A stretch of DNA of 20,459 nt, taken from IMG/VR virus record IMGVR_UViG_3300046318_000275, positions 1 to 20,459 of that record; one strand, 5' to 3'. The notes under the pieces are model-generated. The model saw nothing but the letters and a program-made list of their open reading frames with translations, searched no databases and had not been told where the DNA came from. Origin of the DNA: a virus. The position numbers were made by a program, and so were the translations under genes. Positions 11,877 to 20,459 of the stretch are shown in pieces (position 1 is the first letter of the stretch; every line of letters starts with the position of its first letter).

Positions 11877-14138
11877 ATGGCATCAACAATTAGAATCAAG
11901 CGATCGTCTGTATCAGGAAATCCTAGTACGCTGGCCGCAGGCGAATTAGCGTATTCAGCATTAACAGACAACGGATCAAATGGTGGTGATCGTTTATACA
12001 TTGGAATTGGTTCAGAAACGGGCGGTAATGCTGCAAATCACTTTGTTATCGGCGGAAAGTTTTTCACCGATCTTTTAGATCACAATCCTGGTACACTGAC
12101 TACTAGCTCTGCAATTATTACAGATTCTAATAATAAAATCAGCCAACTATTAGTTGATAATTTAGATCTGAACGGAAATACAATTACCACAACTGATAGC
12201 GGTAACTTGATTTTAACTGCTGGCGGAACAAGCAAGATTAGTTTTTATAGTGCTTATACATTTCCTAGAACAGACGGGAGTATAGGACAAGCACTAGTAT
12301 CCGATGGCGCTGGCAACTTAACTTGGGCAGGTGTAAGTGTTGCAACAACTGCAACTAACTTAGCAGGTGGAACTGCTGGCCAGGTAGCTTATCAAACAGG
12401 GCCAGGTACAACTAGTTTCTACGGTCCAGGTACCTCTGGACAAATATTAGTAAGCGCAGGAGCATCAGCACCAGTTTACACTAGTACTAGTAGTATCTTT
12501 GTTGGGCGTGCGGCAACAGCAGATGCATGGACTTCTGCCAGAACTATTACACTAGGCGGAGATTTAACTGGTTCTGTTCAAATTGACGGAAGCGGAAATG
12601 CTACATTAACTGCAACCATTGCTACTAATAGTGTAGCACTAGGTACAGATACCACAGGCGACTATGTATCTAATGGAGCAACTAGTGGTTTTGGTATAAG
12701 TGGCAGCACTACAGGTGAGTCACAGACATTTACTGTAACTGCAAATTCTACAAGTTCTAATACTGTTAGCACAATAGTTTATAGAGATACAAGTGGTAAT
12801 TTTAGAGCAGGTTCTGTTGTATTAGAATCTGTTACTGGTGCAACATCTACAGCATCAGGTGCATTACAAGTTGCCGGAGGAGTAGGCATTGGCGGCACAT
12901 TGTATGTAGGTAATACTGGTACATTTAGTGGAACCGCAGCTAGCACCACTACAGTTGCTAATAACACGTTGCAGGTCCTAGGCGGAGTAGGTATAGATGG
13001 ATCTTTATACGTTAAAGGTCAAGCAGTTTTCCAAAACGATGTTGTATTCAGTGGTACAACTACATATGTATTTTCGACACAAACAGTTTACACAGATAAC
13101 ATTTTAAACCTACATGCTCCAAGTGGTGGAGTTGGTGGAGCATGGACTGTTGATGACGGTAAAGATATTGGATTTGTTTTCCATAATTATACAGACGGCG
13201 CCGACAACGACAGTTTCTTAGGCTTTGCTAATGATACAAAATACCTAGAATGGTATGTTAAAGGCACAGAATCTACAGCTAGTACATTTACCGGTACCAT
13301 TTACGGAACATTTAAAACAGGCGGAATTGTATTAGTTAACACAACTGCAAGTACGACTACTTCAACTGGCGCATTAACTGTTGCCGGTGGTGTAGGAATC
13401 GGTGGTAATTTAAATGTAGGCGGAACTATTACTGCTACAGGCGGAATTACAGGAAGTATTACAACTGCGACTAACCTAGCAGGCGGAACTGCCGGTCAAC
13501 TAGTTTACCAAACATCGGCAGGTGTAACTTCATTTGCAGGCCCAGGTACCTCTGGACAAATATTAGTAAGTGCAGGAGCATCATCACCAGTTTATACCAA
13601 TACCAGTAGTATCTATGTAGGTCGTGCAGCAACAGCAGATGCATGGACTTCTGCTAGAACTATTACGCTAGGTGGTGATTTAACTGGCTCTGTTCAAATC
13701 GACGGAAGCGGTAATGCTACATTGACTGCAACTATTGCCAGTAACAGTGTAGCACTAGGTACAGACACTACAGGCGATTATGTATCTAATGGAGCAACTA
13801 GCGGATTTGGTCTAAGTGGCAGCACTACCGGTGAGTCACAGACATTTACTGTAACTGCAAATTCTACAAGTTCTAACACATTAAACAGCATTGTTTATAG
13901 AAATGGCAGTGGTGACTTTGCCGCCGGTGTAATCACTGCAAGTTTTACAGGTAACTTAACAGGAACTGCATCAACTGCAACTAATCTAGCCGGCGGCGCA
14001 GCTAATCAAATTCCATATCAAACTGCTGCTGGAGTTTCTACATTCTTATCTGCTGGTACATATGGACAAGTTTTACAAGTAGTTAATACTGCAACAGGTG
14101 CTTTTGCCTGGGGCGATATTGACGGTGGAACTTATTAA
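11877..14138 (+). CDS. Tail fibre protein (753 aa, internally duplicated)
   Basis: The N-terminal module MASTIRIKRSSVSGNPSTLAAGELAYSAL..NGSNGGDRLYIGIG is the fibre attachment-type sequence also seen at the start of the 14213 gene. Then follow LLDHNPGTLT..., repeated bead motifs (GALQVAGGVGIGGTLYVG, GALTVAGGVGIGGNLNVGG) and two near-identical ~155-residue blocks (bases 12351-12815 and 13467-13931) that begin ATNLAGGTAGQ and include GGDLTGSVQIDGSGNATLTA and TTGDYVSNGATSGFG. A third, short remnant starts at about 13977. It is Ser/Thr/Gly-rich with no Cys; a beta-helical trimeric fibre is likely. It ends GDIDGGTY. Function: host recognition or fibre shaft. A late promoter/terminator pair follows. 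Confidence 0.9.
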   Translation: MASTIRIKRSSVSGNPSTLAAGELAYSALTDNGSNGGDRLYIGIGSETGGNAANHFVIGGKFFTDLLDHNPGTLTTSSAIITDSNNKISQLLVDNLDLNGNTITTTDSGNLILTAGGTSKISFYSAYTFPRTDGSIGQALVSDGAGNLTWAGVSVATTATNLAGGTAGQVAYQTGPGTTSFYGPGTSGQILVSAGASAPVYTSTSSIFVGRAATADAWTSARTITLGGDLTGSVQIDGSGNATLTATIATNSVALGTDTTGDYVSNGATSGFGISGSTTGESQTFTVTANSTSSNTVSTIVYRDTSGNFRAGSVVLESVTGATSTASGALQVAGGVGIGGTLYVGNTGTFSGTAASTTTVANNTLQVLGGVGIDGSLYVKGQAVFQNDVVFSGTTTYVFSTQTVYTDNILNLHAPSGGVGGAWTVDDGKDIGFVFHNYTDGADNDSFLGFANDTKYLEWYVKGTESTASTFTGTIYGTFKTGGIVLVNTTASTTTSTGALTVAGGVGIGGNLNVGGTITATGGITGSITTATNLAGGTAGQLVYQTSAGVTSFAGPGTSGQILVSAGASSPVYTNTSSIYVGRAATADAWTSARTITLGGDLTGSVQIDGSGNATLTATIASNSVALGTDTTGDYVSNGATSGFGLSGSTTGESQTFTVTANSTSSNTLNSIVYRNGSGDFAAGVITASFTGNLTGTASTATNLAGGAANQIPYQTAAGVSTFLSAGTYGQVLQVVNTATGAFAWGDIDGGTY
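12351..12815 (+). repeat. Intragenic direct repeat, copy 1
   Basis: Paired with 13467-13931, offset 1,116 bp (372 codons, in frame). DNA is highly similar, including identical runs in the GSVQIDGSGN and STTGESQTF regions. Confidence 0.85.
13467..13931 (+). repeat. Intragenic direct repeat, copy 2
   Basis: Second copy of the block at 12351-12815. Differences are mostly synonymous, plus a few replacements (TSIF to TSIY, GISG to GLSG). Confidence 0.85.
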
Positions 14139-14155
14139 TATCCAGATAGATATTA

Positions 14156-14163
14156 TATAAATA
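14156..14163 (+). promoter_or_regulatory. T4-type late promoter TATAAATA (exact) for the giant fibre gene
   Basis: Intergenic exact octamer, 49 nt before ATG 14213. The expected start is 14169, inside the left arm of the terminator at 14165-14186. Confidence 0.75.
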
Positions 14164-14164
14164 C

Positions 14165-14193
14165 AAGGAGACTTTTTAGTCTCCTTTATTTTT
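14165..14193 (+). terminator. Rho-independent terminator after the 753-aa fibre gene
   Basis: AAGGAGACT (14165-14173), loop TTTT, AGTCTCCTT (14178-14186), then TATTTTT. A perfect 9-bp stem. It should stop transcripts from the upstream fibre genes. Confidence 0.9.
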
Positions 14194-14212
14194 GTCCTTA
14201 TTAGGGTGTTAA

Positions 14213-17200
14213 ATGTCCAATAAAATTATTCTTAAGAAATCATCCGTTGCGGGTAAAATTCCAACAACTAGTGATCTTACCTACGGTGAAGTTGCATTAA
14301 ATTATTCAGATGGTAAGTTATATTACAAAACTGTCGGCAATGCTATAGAATATCTAGCCAATGGCGGTACATTTACAAATGCCCTTACAATCACAGATAC
14401 TACACAATCAACGTCAACTGTTACAGGCGCATTAGTAGTCACCGGCGGAGTCGGCGTTGGAAAGAATCTTGTAGTAGGTAATGATCTATTTGTTGGCGCT
14501 GGTGCAGCTGAGACTAGCTTTGTTAATCCCACAATTATTGCAAAAGATTCTGGGGCAACTTATATTCAAGCGGCTCTTATTAATTCAAATGCTACAGGAT
14601 CTGCTGACTGGACAGCCTATGGTGAAACGGGCACTGACTCACAAGCCTGGGCGAGTTTTGGATTCACCGGAAGCGGATTTAATGACAATAATTATAATAT
14701 TACCGGTGACAACGATGGGTATCTCTTTGTACAAGGTACTACAGCAACCGGCTCAACTGGAAATCTAGTCTTAGCAACAGGCGAGAAGGGAGAATTAAAA
14801 GATATAGTATTTGCCACAGGCGGTTTTTCTACATCCAACGAAAAGATGAGATTAATCGATAATACAGGGCAATTATATTTGCAAACAGATACAGATGCGA
14901 CTAGCAACACAGATGGCGCTCTTAGAGTACTCGGTGGAGTATCTGTTGGAAAATCACTAGTAGTAAATGATAACTTGTACATCGGCCCAGAATCGTGGAC
15001 ATTAGGATTAACTAACCCAACATTAGTAGCTGCCGACCTTGGCTCTACCTACATCCAAGCTGCACTAAAAAATAATGGAGCAACTGGGTCTGCAGATTGG
15101 ACCGCTTATGCAGACAATGGAACAGAATCTAACAGTTGGGTAGATATGGGGGTAACTGGAAGTGAATTCAGTGACCCGAATTACACTATAACCGGAATTA
15201 ATGATGGTTACTTATTTGCATTAGGTTCTGCGTCAACAGGAACCGGAAATCTGGTATTAGCAACTGGCAATTTAGGTTCGGGCAAAGATATAGTATTTGC
15301 CACAGGCGGGTTTGATGCCGCTAATGAGAAAGTAAGATTAATTGATAGCACAGGCCAGTTATATGTAAAAACTACAACTACTTCTGTGAGTACTACTACC
15401 GGTGCACTAAGAGTAGCCGGCGGCGTAGGTATTGGCGAAAATTTAAATGTAGGCGGTAATGTTAATAATGTAAAAATTAATGCACCGTCTGCAATATCTA
15501 CATTAACATTAGGTAATAATATTACAGTTAGTATTCCTAGGAGCTTGACATTTCCTGGTGTAGACGGAACATCGACTTATTTGTTAAGCACCGACGGTGC
15601 AGGAATACTAAGTTGGGCAGAGCCTGCACAAGGTGCACAAGGTATCCAAGGAACTCAGGGCATACAAGGAATTACCGGTTCGCAAGGTACCCAGGGCGTG
15701 CAAGGCCGTCAAGGCACTCAGGGTACACAAGGAACACAAGGTATCCAGGGCATACAAGGATCAAATGCTGATGCAACAGCATTAGTTACTGCGCACGAAG
15801 CAGCATCTGATCCTCATCCTCAATACGCTACTATTCCTGAAGTTGCCGATGTAACTGGGGACATTCATGGAGTTGTGACTAGAACTGCATCGGTATTGTC
15901 TTTTAATGAAGGGACTAGAGAATTCAGTATTGCACCCGCATCATCGTCATGGACTTATTATTATCATGGTAATCTACATACCATATCGTCTACTTTATCA
16001 ATAACTTTAGCCAATACATCAGGTGCAAGATTTATTAGAATTGATCCCAATACAGATACATTAATCGAAGGCGGATCTGTACCAGACTTTGCAAATGATA
16101 CAATTGTAGCTTATATCTACTATAATGCTGCAACTGGTAAAGGAATTATACTAGGCGATGAAAGGCACGGATATAAAAGAGATACCACCTGGCATTCAAA
16201 TCAACATTTAAATGTCGGTACTGTATGGAGATCCGGTGGTTCTCTAACATATACTTTAGACAATGACACTAGTGTGAGTATCGGTGTCGGTACTCCTCTT
16301 AATATCGCAGATGAAGATTTATTGCATACTATTATAAATTCAGCATCTCCTGCCGCAAACTACGAACAGACACTGTCGACTTCTGCATCTCTCGAAGTGT
16401 TATACCTTGATGGAAATGGATATTACGCAAATACTACACCAAGTACTACTCCATGGGTTGCTGGAACCTCTCTTGCAAGATATAACTCAGTTTCCGGTGG
16501 GTTAGGTTCATTAGTTGATGCAAACGAAGGCGAATATATTACATATTGGTTAATTGCTACTAATGACATTCGACGCCCGGTGAAACTAGTAATGGGCAGA
16601 GCATCTCATGCTACTATAGATGCTGCATACGCAGAGGAGTTCCAGGAATATGGGTTGTCTTTTGCAGAACAAGTATTCATGTATCAGATTGTAATTAAAA
16701 CAAGTTCGTCTTATACAAATAACACACCTAAAGTTGTAATTTCTGCAATTCGTAAGGTACTAAGCAAAGTTGCATCATCTGCTTCTACAGTATCTGCATC
16801 GTCGCACAATAGCCTAACAGGAAGAGATTCTGCCGATACCCATCCAATATCTGCTATTACAAATTTACAAAGTTCTCTAGATGGTAAGCAGGAAACATTG
16901 GTATCTGGTACCAATATAAAAACAGTTGCAGGTACATCTTTATTAGGATCAGGAGATATTCCTAGTATACAAGGAACACAAGGTGTTCAAGGACGTCAAG
17001 GCGTTCAAGGTGTACAGGGAATAGAAGGCCCTACTCCAGAATCTATAACATATACTGTGCAAAGTATCTCGTTAACAGATGGAGTATATGTTTCTGGCGG
17101 ACTATCGGATATTCAAACATATAATGATGGAAATCAATATATTATTACTGATGGTACCGCAGCAGGCCCAGCATGGATTATCACTGTTGGATTTACAGGA

Positions 17201-20200
17201 GTAACGTCATTCAACCAGATTAGTTTGAATGTTTTGTATACTCAAAATTCCGGACATACAGTTTATGTACAATTATATAATAATAATACTGTATCTTGGG
17301 ATAATATTTCTCAGTATAACGGTACAACTGGATATGCTCAATTTCAGTTAGGTATTATCGACGGAGCTCCTTATATTAATGCTGGAGCAGTAAGTGTTAG
17401 ATTATATCATAATAATACAGGTAGTGCATTACATCAAACCAATCTTGATTATATTGCACTCGTTGATTCTATAGCCGGAGGAATGGGCCCTAGGGGATTA
17501 CAAGGCACTCAAGGCGTAACTGGTACACAGGGCACTGATGGAACACAAGGAGTACAAGGCACTAACGGAACACAAGGCACGCAAGGAGTTCAAGGAACTC
17601 AAGGAGTTCAGGGGGTAACTGGATCACAAGGAACACAAGGAGTTCAAGGAACTCAAGGAGTTCAGGGGGTAACTGGATCACAAGGAACACAAGGAGTTCA
17701 AGGAACACAAGGCGTTATTGGAGTGCAAGGCACCACTGGTACTGCTACTCAAGGAACACAAGGCGTAACTGGTACTGCTACTCAAGGCGTTCAAGGTGTA
17801 ATTGGAGTACAAGGTGTAACTGGTACTGCTACACAAGGAACTCAGGGAGTAACTGGTACTGCTACTCAGGGAACTCAGGGTGTAACTGGTACTGCTACTC
17901 AGGGAACTCAGGGTGTAACTGGTACTGCTACACAAGGAACTCAAGGAGTAATTGGGGTTCAAGGAACACAAGGCGTTCAAGGACGCCAAGGCGTTCAAGG
18001 TGTAATTGGAGTACAGGGCGTAACTGGTACTGCTACTCAAGGAACTCAGGGCGTCCAAGGAACCAATGGAACTCAGGGTGTAACTGGTACACAAGGTACA
18101 CAAGGTACATTTACAGGAACTACAACTTCAACTGTTTTTATTGACAATGCAACATCGGCAACGTCTACAGCTACCGGCGCACTGACCGTTTCGGGCGGTG
18201 TTGGTATTGGCAAAGATTTATATGTTGGCGGAACAATATATGGTTCATTAACAGGAATTGCTACTACAGCAACGGATGCTGTGAAGTTACAAACCGCTAG
18301 AACAATCAATGGTGTTTCCTTCAATGGAACCAGTGACATCACAGTAAGCGCAACTACTACAAATGCACTTACTATAGGAACTGGTCTAAGTGGAACATCT
18401 TTTAACGGCTCTAGTCCAGTTACTATTGCTATAGATTCAAGCGTAGTGACACTAACTGGTGCACAAACTCTCACAAATAAAACGTTAGAAAATCCATTAG
18501 TCGAAGGTTCATTAAGCGTATATAATACTGGTACTGCATTTACACCGTTTGATTTATCAATAGCACGGATAATATCTAATGTTAACGAGTACTCAGAAGT
18601 TTATCATCAAAATATAAACGCAGGATCTGATTCATCCGCTGACTTTGTGGTCTACAATGATCTAGGTGACGGGACATCGTATTTCTTAGATATGGGTATT
18701 AACAGCAGCAACTATAGCTCTGTTGATTATCCGATATTTAGTGCTAATTCAGCATACCTATATGCAGGTGGTGGCCCAGGCCAGGGGTCTGAATTATTCA
18801 TAGGAACTGGTTCAACTGGTAGCGATGTTACTCTGTTTACTGGCGGAACTACTGTAGCAAATAAGAGACTGGTTATTAAGTCAGAAACTGGTAATGTATT
18901 AATTGGATCAACTACTGATGATGTTACACATAAATTACAAGTCACAGGAACTACCAAGTTTAATGGTGATATAAATGTCGCCGGTGCAGCATATGCAACT
19001 GCGGACATCACAGGAGCATTGCAACTTGTAACCAAACAATATGTAGATAATGCTACCAGTGCCGGCTTACACATTCACACTCCTGTTAAAGTCGAGGCTG
19101 CTGGGAACTTAAATGCAACCTATACTACAGGTGGGTCTGCTGCTACAATTACAGCTATTACAGCAACATCATACTTGACCATTACTGGTCACGGTATCAC
19201 TGAGCTGCACGATATGTTTGTGTTCAATAGTACAGCAAATGGAATTGTAAGTGGAACACCTTACTATGTTAGCGAGATTGTCGATGTAAACACTTTGAGA
19301 TTTTCATTAACCCACGCTGGTGCTACCTATACATCATTTACTAATGGAACAGGCCTGTCGATTGCAGGAAGGTCTAATGCAGGTGTAGGTGCTACCTTAA
19401 CAAACGCAGGAACACAAACAAATCTAGTCGTTGACAGTGTTACGTTATCGGTTAATGATCGTGTGTTAGTGTATGAGCAAACTAATACTTTTGAAAACGG
19501 TATATACGTTGTTACCAACACCGGAACTGTTTCTACTAATTGGATTTTAACAAGATCTAACGATGCTAATAAGTTTGGTCCTACTGATCCAACACAACTT
19601 GGCGGTGGTGATTATTTCTATGTTACCGAAGGAGCTACAGGAGCAGGTGAATCATATGTGTGTACTAATTCTGAACCAATTATATATGGTACCAGTGCAA
19701 TTAATTTTACACTGTTTAGTGCAGCCCCTGCGTATACAGGAATAACACCTATTAATGTAAGTGGGCAAAATATCAGTCTAACAGGAACTGTAGATGCTAC
19801 ACACGGCGGAACCGGAGTAAGTACAGTAACTACTGGTGACTTATTATATGGATCTGCTGCCAACACCTGGAGTAAATTGCCGTTAGGTGTTGCATACAAG
19901 AGTATAGTAGTTAACGCTAGTGGAACACAGTTAGAATGGAATGCAGTAGCATTGAATCAACCTGCGGCTGTTAGTGGAGAATTAGGCATAGTCCATGGCG
20001 GAACTGGTGCATCTACTAGTGCTACTGCTAGGACTAACTTAGGATTAGCAATAGGTACCGATATTCCTAGTGTATCAGGGTCTGGTGCAACTGGCACTTG
20101 GAACATAAACATTAATGGAACTTCTGCAAATATTGCAGGCGGATCTCAAAATAAAATATTATATCAAACAGGAACCAATGCAACTAATTTCATTATAGCA

Positions 20201-20459
20201 CCTACTACAGCAAGTACATATCTTGCATGGAGTGGCAGCGTATTTGAATGGAGTAGTGTAGCAGGGATACCAGGGACCCAGGGAACACAAGGTGTTCAAG
20301 GAGTAATTGGGGTTCAAGGAACACAAGGCGTTCAAGGAACTCAGGGTGTAACTGGTACTGCTACTCAGGGCGTTCAGGGTGTAACTGGTACTGCTACTCA
20401 AGGCGTTCAAGGTGTAATTGGAGTACAAGGTGTAACTGGTACTGCTACACAAGGAACTC
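14213..20459 (+). CDS. Giant tail fibre protein, 3' partial (over 2,080 codons)
   Basis: The frame is open from ATG 14213 to the window end with no stop. The N-terminus MSNKIILKKSSVAGKIPTTS, DLTYGEVALNYSDGKLYYKT is the fibre attachment module. Next are two tandem 163-residue copies (YIQAAL..ATGSADWTAY ... TGxNDGYLF ... GNLVLATG ... DIVFATGGF ... EKxRLID), each ended by a GALRV.GGV bead. Four Gly-X-Y blocks follow (15632, 16973, 17486, 20264), mostly GTQ/GVQ. Between blocks 1 and 2 lies a long unique domain (REFSIAPASSSWTYYYHGNLHTI ... SSHNSLTGRDSADTHPISAI), typical of fibre proteins. After block 3 come bead motifs, GAQTLTNKTLENP, TKQYVDNATSAGLHIHTPVKVEA and NGIYVVTNTG. A weak AGGGTG site precedes the ATG. 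Receptor binding is the likely role; the tip lies outside the window. Confidence 0.93.
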   Translation, partial: MSNKIILKKSSVAGKIPTTSDLTYGEVALNYSDGKLYYKTVGNAIEYLANGGTFTNALTITDTTQSTSTVTGALVVTGGVGVGKNLVVGNDLFVGAGAAETSFVNPTIIAKDSGATYIQAALINSNATGSADWTAYGETGTDSQAWASFGFTGSGFNDNNYNITGDNDGYLFVQGTTATGSTGNLVLATGEKGELKDIVFATGGFSTSNEKMRLIDNTGQLYLQTDTDATSNTDGALRVLGGVSVGKSLVVNDNLYIGPESWTLGLTNPTLVAADLGSTYIQAALKNNGATGSADWTAYADNGTESNSWVDMGVTGSEFSDPNYTITGINDGYLFALGSASTGTGNLVLATGNLGSGKDIVFATGGFDAANEKVRLIDSTGQLYVKTTTTSVSTTTGALRVAGGVGIGENLNVGGNVNNVKINAPSAISTLTLGNNITVSIPRSLTFPGVDGTSTYLLSTDGAGILSWAEPAQGAQGIQGTQGIQGITGSQGTQGVQGRQGTQGTQGTQGIQGIQGSNADATALVTAHEAASDPHPQYATIPEVADVTGDIHGVVTRTASVLSFNEGTREFSIAPASSSWTYYYHGNLHTISSTLSITLANTSGARFIRIDPNTDTLIEGGSVPDFANDTIVAYIYYNAATGKGIILGDERHGYKRDTTWHSNQHLNVGTVWRSGGSLTYTLDNDTSVSIGVGTPLNIADEDLLHTIINSASPAANYEQTLSTSASLEVLYLDGNGYYANTTPSTTPWVAGTSLARYNSVSGGLGSLVDANEGEYITYWLIATNDIRRPVKLVMGRASHATIDAAYAEEFQEYGLSFAEQVFMYQIVIKTSSSYTNNTPKVVISAIRKVLSKVASSASTVSASSHNSLTGRDSADTHPISAITNLQSSLDGKQETLVSGTNIKTVAGTSLLGSGDIPSIQGTQGVQGRQGVQGVQGIEGPTPESITYTVQSISLTDGVYVSGGLSDIQTYNDGNQYIITDGTAAGPAWIITVGFTGVTSFNQISLNVLYTQNSGHTVYVQLYNNNTVSWDNISQYNGTTGYAQFQLGIIDGAPYINAGAVSVRLYHNNTGSALHQTNLDYIALVDSIAGGMGPRGLQGTQGVTGTQGTDGTQGVQGTNGTQGTQGVQGTQGVQGVTGSQGTQGVQGTQGVQGVTGSQGTQGVQGTQGVIGVQGTTGTATQGTQGVTGTATQGVQGVIGVQGVTGTATQGTQGVTGTATQGTQGVTGTATQGTQGVTGTATQGTQGVIGVQGTQGVQGRQGVQGVIGVQGVTGTATQGTQGVQGTNGTQGVTGTQGTQGTFTGTTTSTVFIDNATSATSTATGALTVSGGVGIGKDLYVGGTIYGSLTGIATTATDAVKLQTARTINGVSFNGTSDITVSATTTNALTIGTGLSGTSFNGSSPVTIAIDSSVVTLTGAQTLTNKTLENPLVEGSLSVYNTGTAFTPFDLSIARIISNVNEYSEVYHQNINAGSDSSADFVVYNDLGDGTSYFLDMGINSSNYSSVDYPIFSANSAYLYAGGGPGQGSELFIGTGSTGSDVTLFTGGTTVANKRLVIKSETGNVLIGSTTDDVTHKLQVTGTTKFNGDINVAGAAYATADITGALQLVTKQYVDNATSAGLHIHTPVKVEAAGNLNATYTTGGSAATITAITATSYLTITGHGITELHDMFVFNSTANGIVSGTPYYVSEIVDVNTLRFSLTHAGATYTSFTNGTGLSIAGRSNAGVGATLTNAGTQTNLVVDSVTLSVNDRVLVYEQTNTFENGIYVVTNTGTVSTNWILTRSNDANKFGPTDPTQLGGGDYFYVTEGATGAGESYVCTNSEPIIYGTSAINFTLFSAAPAYTGITPINVSGQNISLTGTVDATHGGTGVSTVTTGDLLYGSAANTWSKLPLGVAYKSIVVNASGTQLEWNAVALNQPAAVSGELGIVHGGTGASTSATARTNLGLAIGTDIPSVSGSGATGTWNININGTSANIAGGSQNKILYQTGTNATNFIIAPTTASTYLAWSGSVFEWSSVAGIPGTQGTQGVQGVIGVQGTQGVQGTQGVTGTATQGVQGVTGTATQGVQGVIGVQGVTGTATQGT
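14529..15460 (+). repeat. Tandem 489-bp in-frame repeat in the giant fibre
   Basis: Matching points TATATTCAAG (14561) and TACATCCAAG (15050) give a 489-bp (163-codon) period. The copies are diverged at DNA level but plainly homologous in protein, each ending with a GGV bead motif. This module is widespread in marine phage fibres. Confidence 0.85.
15632..15760 (+). repeat. Collagen-like Gly-X-Gln block 1
   Basis: About 14 triplets, GAQGIQGTQGIQGITGSQGT and similar. Part of the giant fibre; probably a trimeric collagen-like rod. Confidence 0.9.
16973..17037 (+). repeat. Collagen-like Gly-X-Gln block 2
   Basis: Seven triplets, GTQGVQGRQGVQGVQGIEGP, between unique domains of the giant fibre. 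Confidence 0.9.
17486..18112 (+). repeat. Collagen-like Gly-X-Y block 3 with tandem DNA repeats
   Basis: About 70 triplets, GTQ, GVQ, GVT, GTA and TQG patterns, starting GPRGLQGTQGVTG. At DNA level it includes two tandem copies of a 54-bp unit (17585 and 17639) and a 33-bp unit (GTAACTGGTACTGCTACTCA plus GGGAACTCAGG) repeated around 17820-17940. Confidence 0.92.
17765..17843 (+). repeat. 79-bp exact direct repeat, copy 1
   Basis: Identical by eye to 20381-20459; the match runs to the window edge, so its true length may be greater. Offset 2,616 bp = 872 codons, in frame. Confidence 0.85.
20264..20459 (+). repeat. Collagen-like block 4 (continues past window)
   Basis: GIPGTQGTQGVQGVIGVQGT and on, open at the right edge. 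20381-20459 is the second copy of the 79-bp exact repeat; another stretch of about 43 bp near 20297 matches 17940 onward. Confidence 0.9.

Noticed and set aside
17678-18103. Long minus-strand open frame (also 20159-20452)
   Set aside because: It is the reverse complement of the Gly-X-Gln codons, giving Ser/Leu/Thr/Cys-rich low-complexity protein with no start signals.
17486-18112. Regular short repeats resembling a CRISPR or satellite array
   Set aside because: The repeats are in frame, encode Gly-X-Y triplets in an uninterrupted reading frame, and have no unique spacers of constant length.

Overview
The window looks like part of the genome of a T4-type tailed phage (contractile-tail myovirus) from an aquatic, probably marine, habitat. 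No tools were used; this rests on reading the sequence. The evidence is: exact or near copies of the T4 late-promoter octamer TATAAATA in front of genes; a T4-type ATP-dependent DNA ligase; dense short genes on both strands with few gaps; a run of virion/tail-fibre genes of the kind carried by marine T4-like phages (Gly-X-Gln collagen-like blocks, recurring GGVGIG modules); and scattered host-like metabolic genes. The host cannot be named. It is presumably Gram-negative, given two Sec-type signal peptides, an SleB-type wall hydrolase and a proteobacterial-type desaturase.

Layout. (1) 1-2416: a 5'-truncated glycosyltransferase-like protein with three tandem ~72-residue repeats, then a nucleotidyltransferase-cupin fusion; together they suggest surface-sugar work. 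(2) 2417-3484: a non-coding stretch with a hairpin and possible promoters, an exported SleB-type hydrolase, and a small basic protein whose first nine residues resemble a T4 capsid-targeting sequence. (3) 3481-3966, minus strand: a Cys-rich mini-protein and an acidic protein behind an exact late promoter. (4) 4034-6215, plus strand: an A-type Fe-S carrier, then a near-perfect sigma70 promoter leading to DNA ligase, a small conserved-looking protein and translation initiation factor IF-1, closed by a perfect palindromic terminator. (5) 6269-6778, minus strand: an HNH endonuclease. (6) 6859-9404: small proteins and virion structural proteins. (7) 9414-11054: an exported SNase-type nuclease, a GC-rich multi-hairpin leader with mutually exclusive pairings, a fatty-acid desaturase, and a second protein with a capsid-targeting-like start. 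(8) 11071-20459: four tail-fibre-type genes, the last running off the window after more than 2,080 codons.

Three things stand out. Four genes have TAAATA exactly 5 nt before ATG (a fifth has 7 nt), the geometry expected if late transcription starts on the start codon itself, giving leaderless mRNAs; three of these five genes encode MR-type N-termini, two ending in L-x-E at residue 9 like a gp21-cleaved capsid-targeting peptide. The nuclease-desaturase gap has TGCCTTA, TAAGGCA and TGCCTTA placed so that an enclosing stem and a terminator hairpin exclude each other. IF-1 sits in a probable early operon with DNA ligase.
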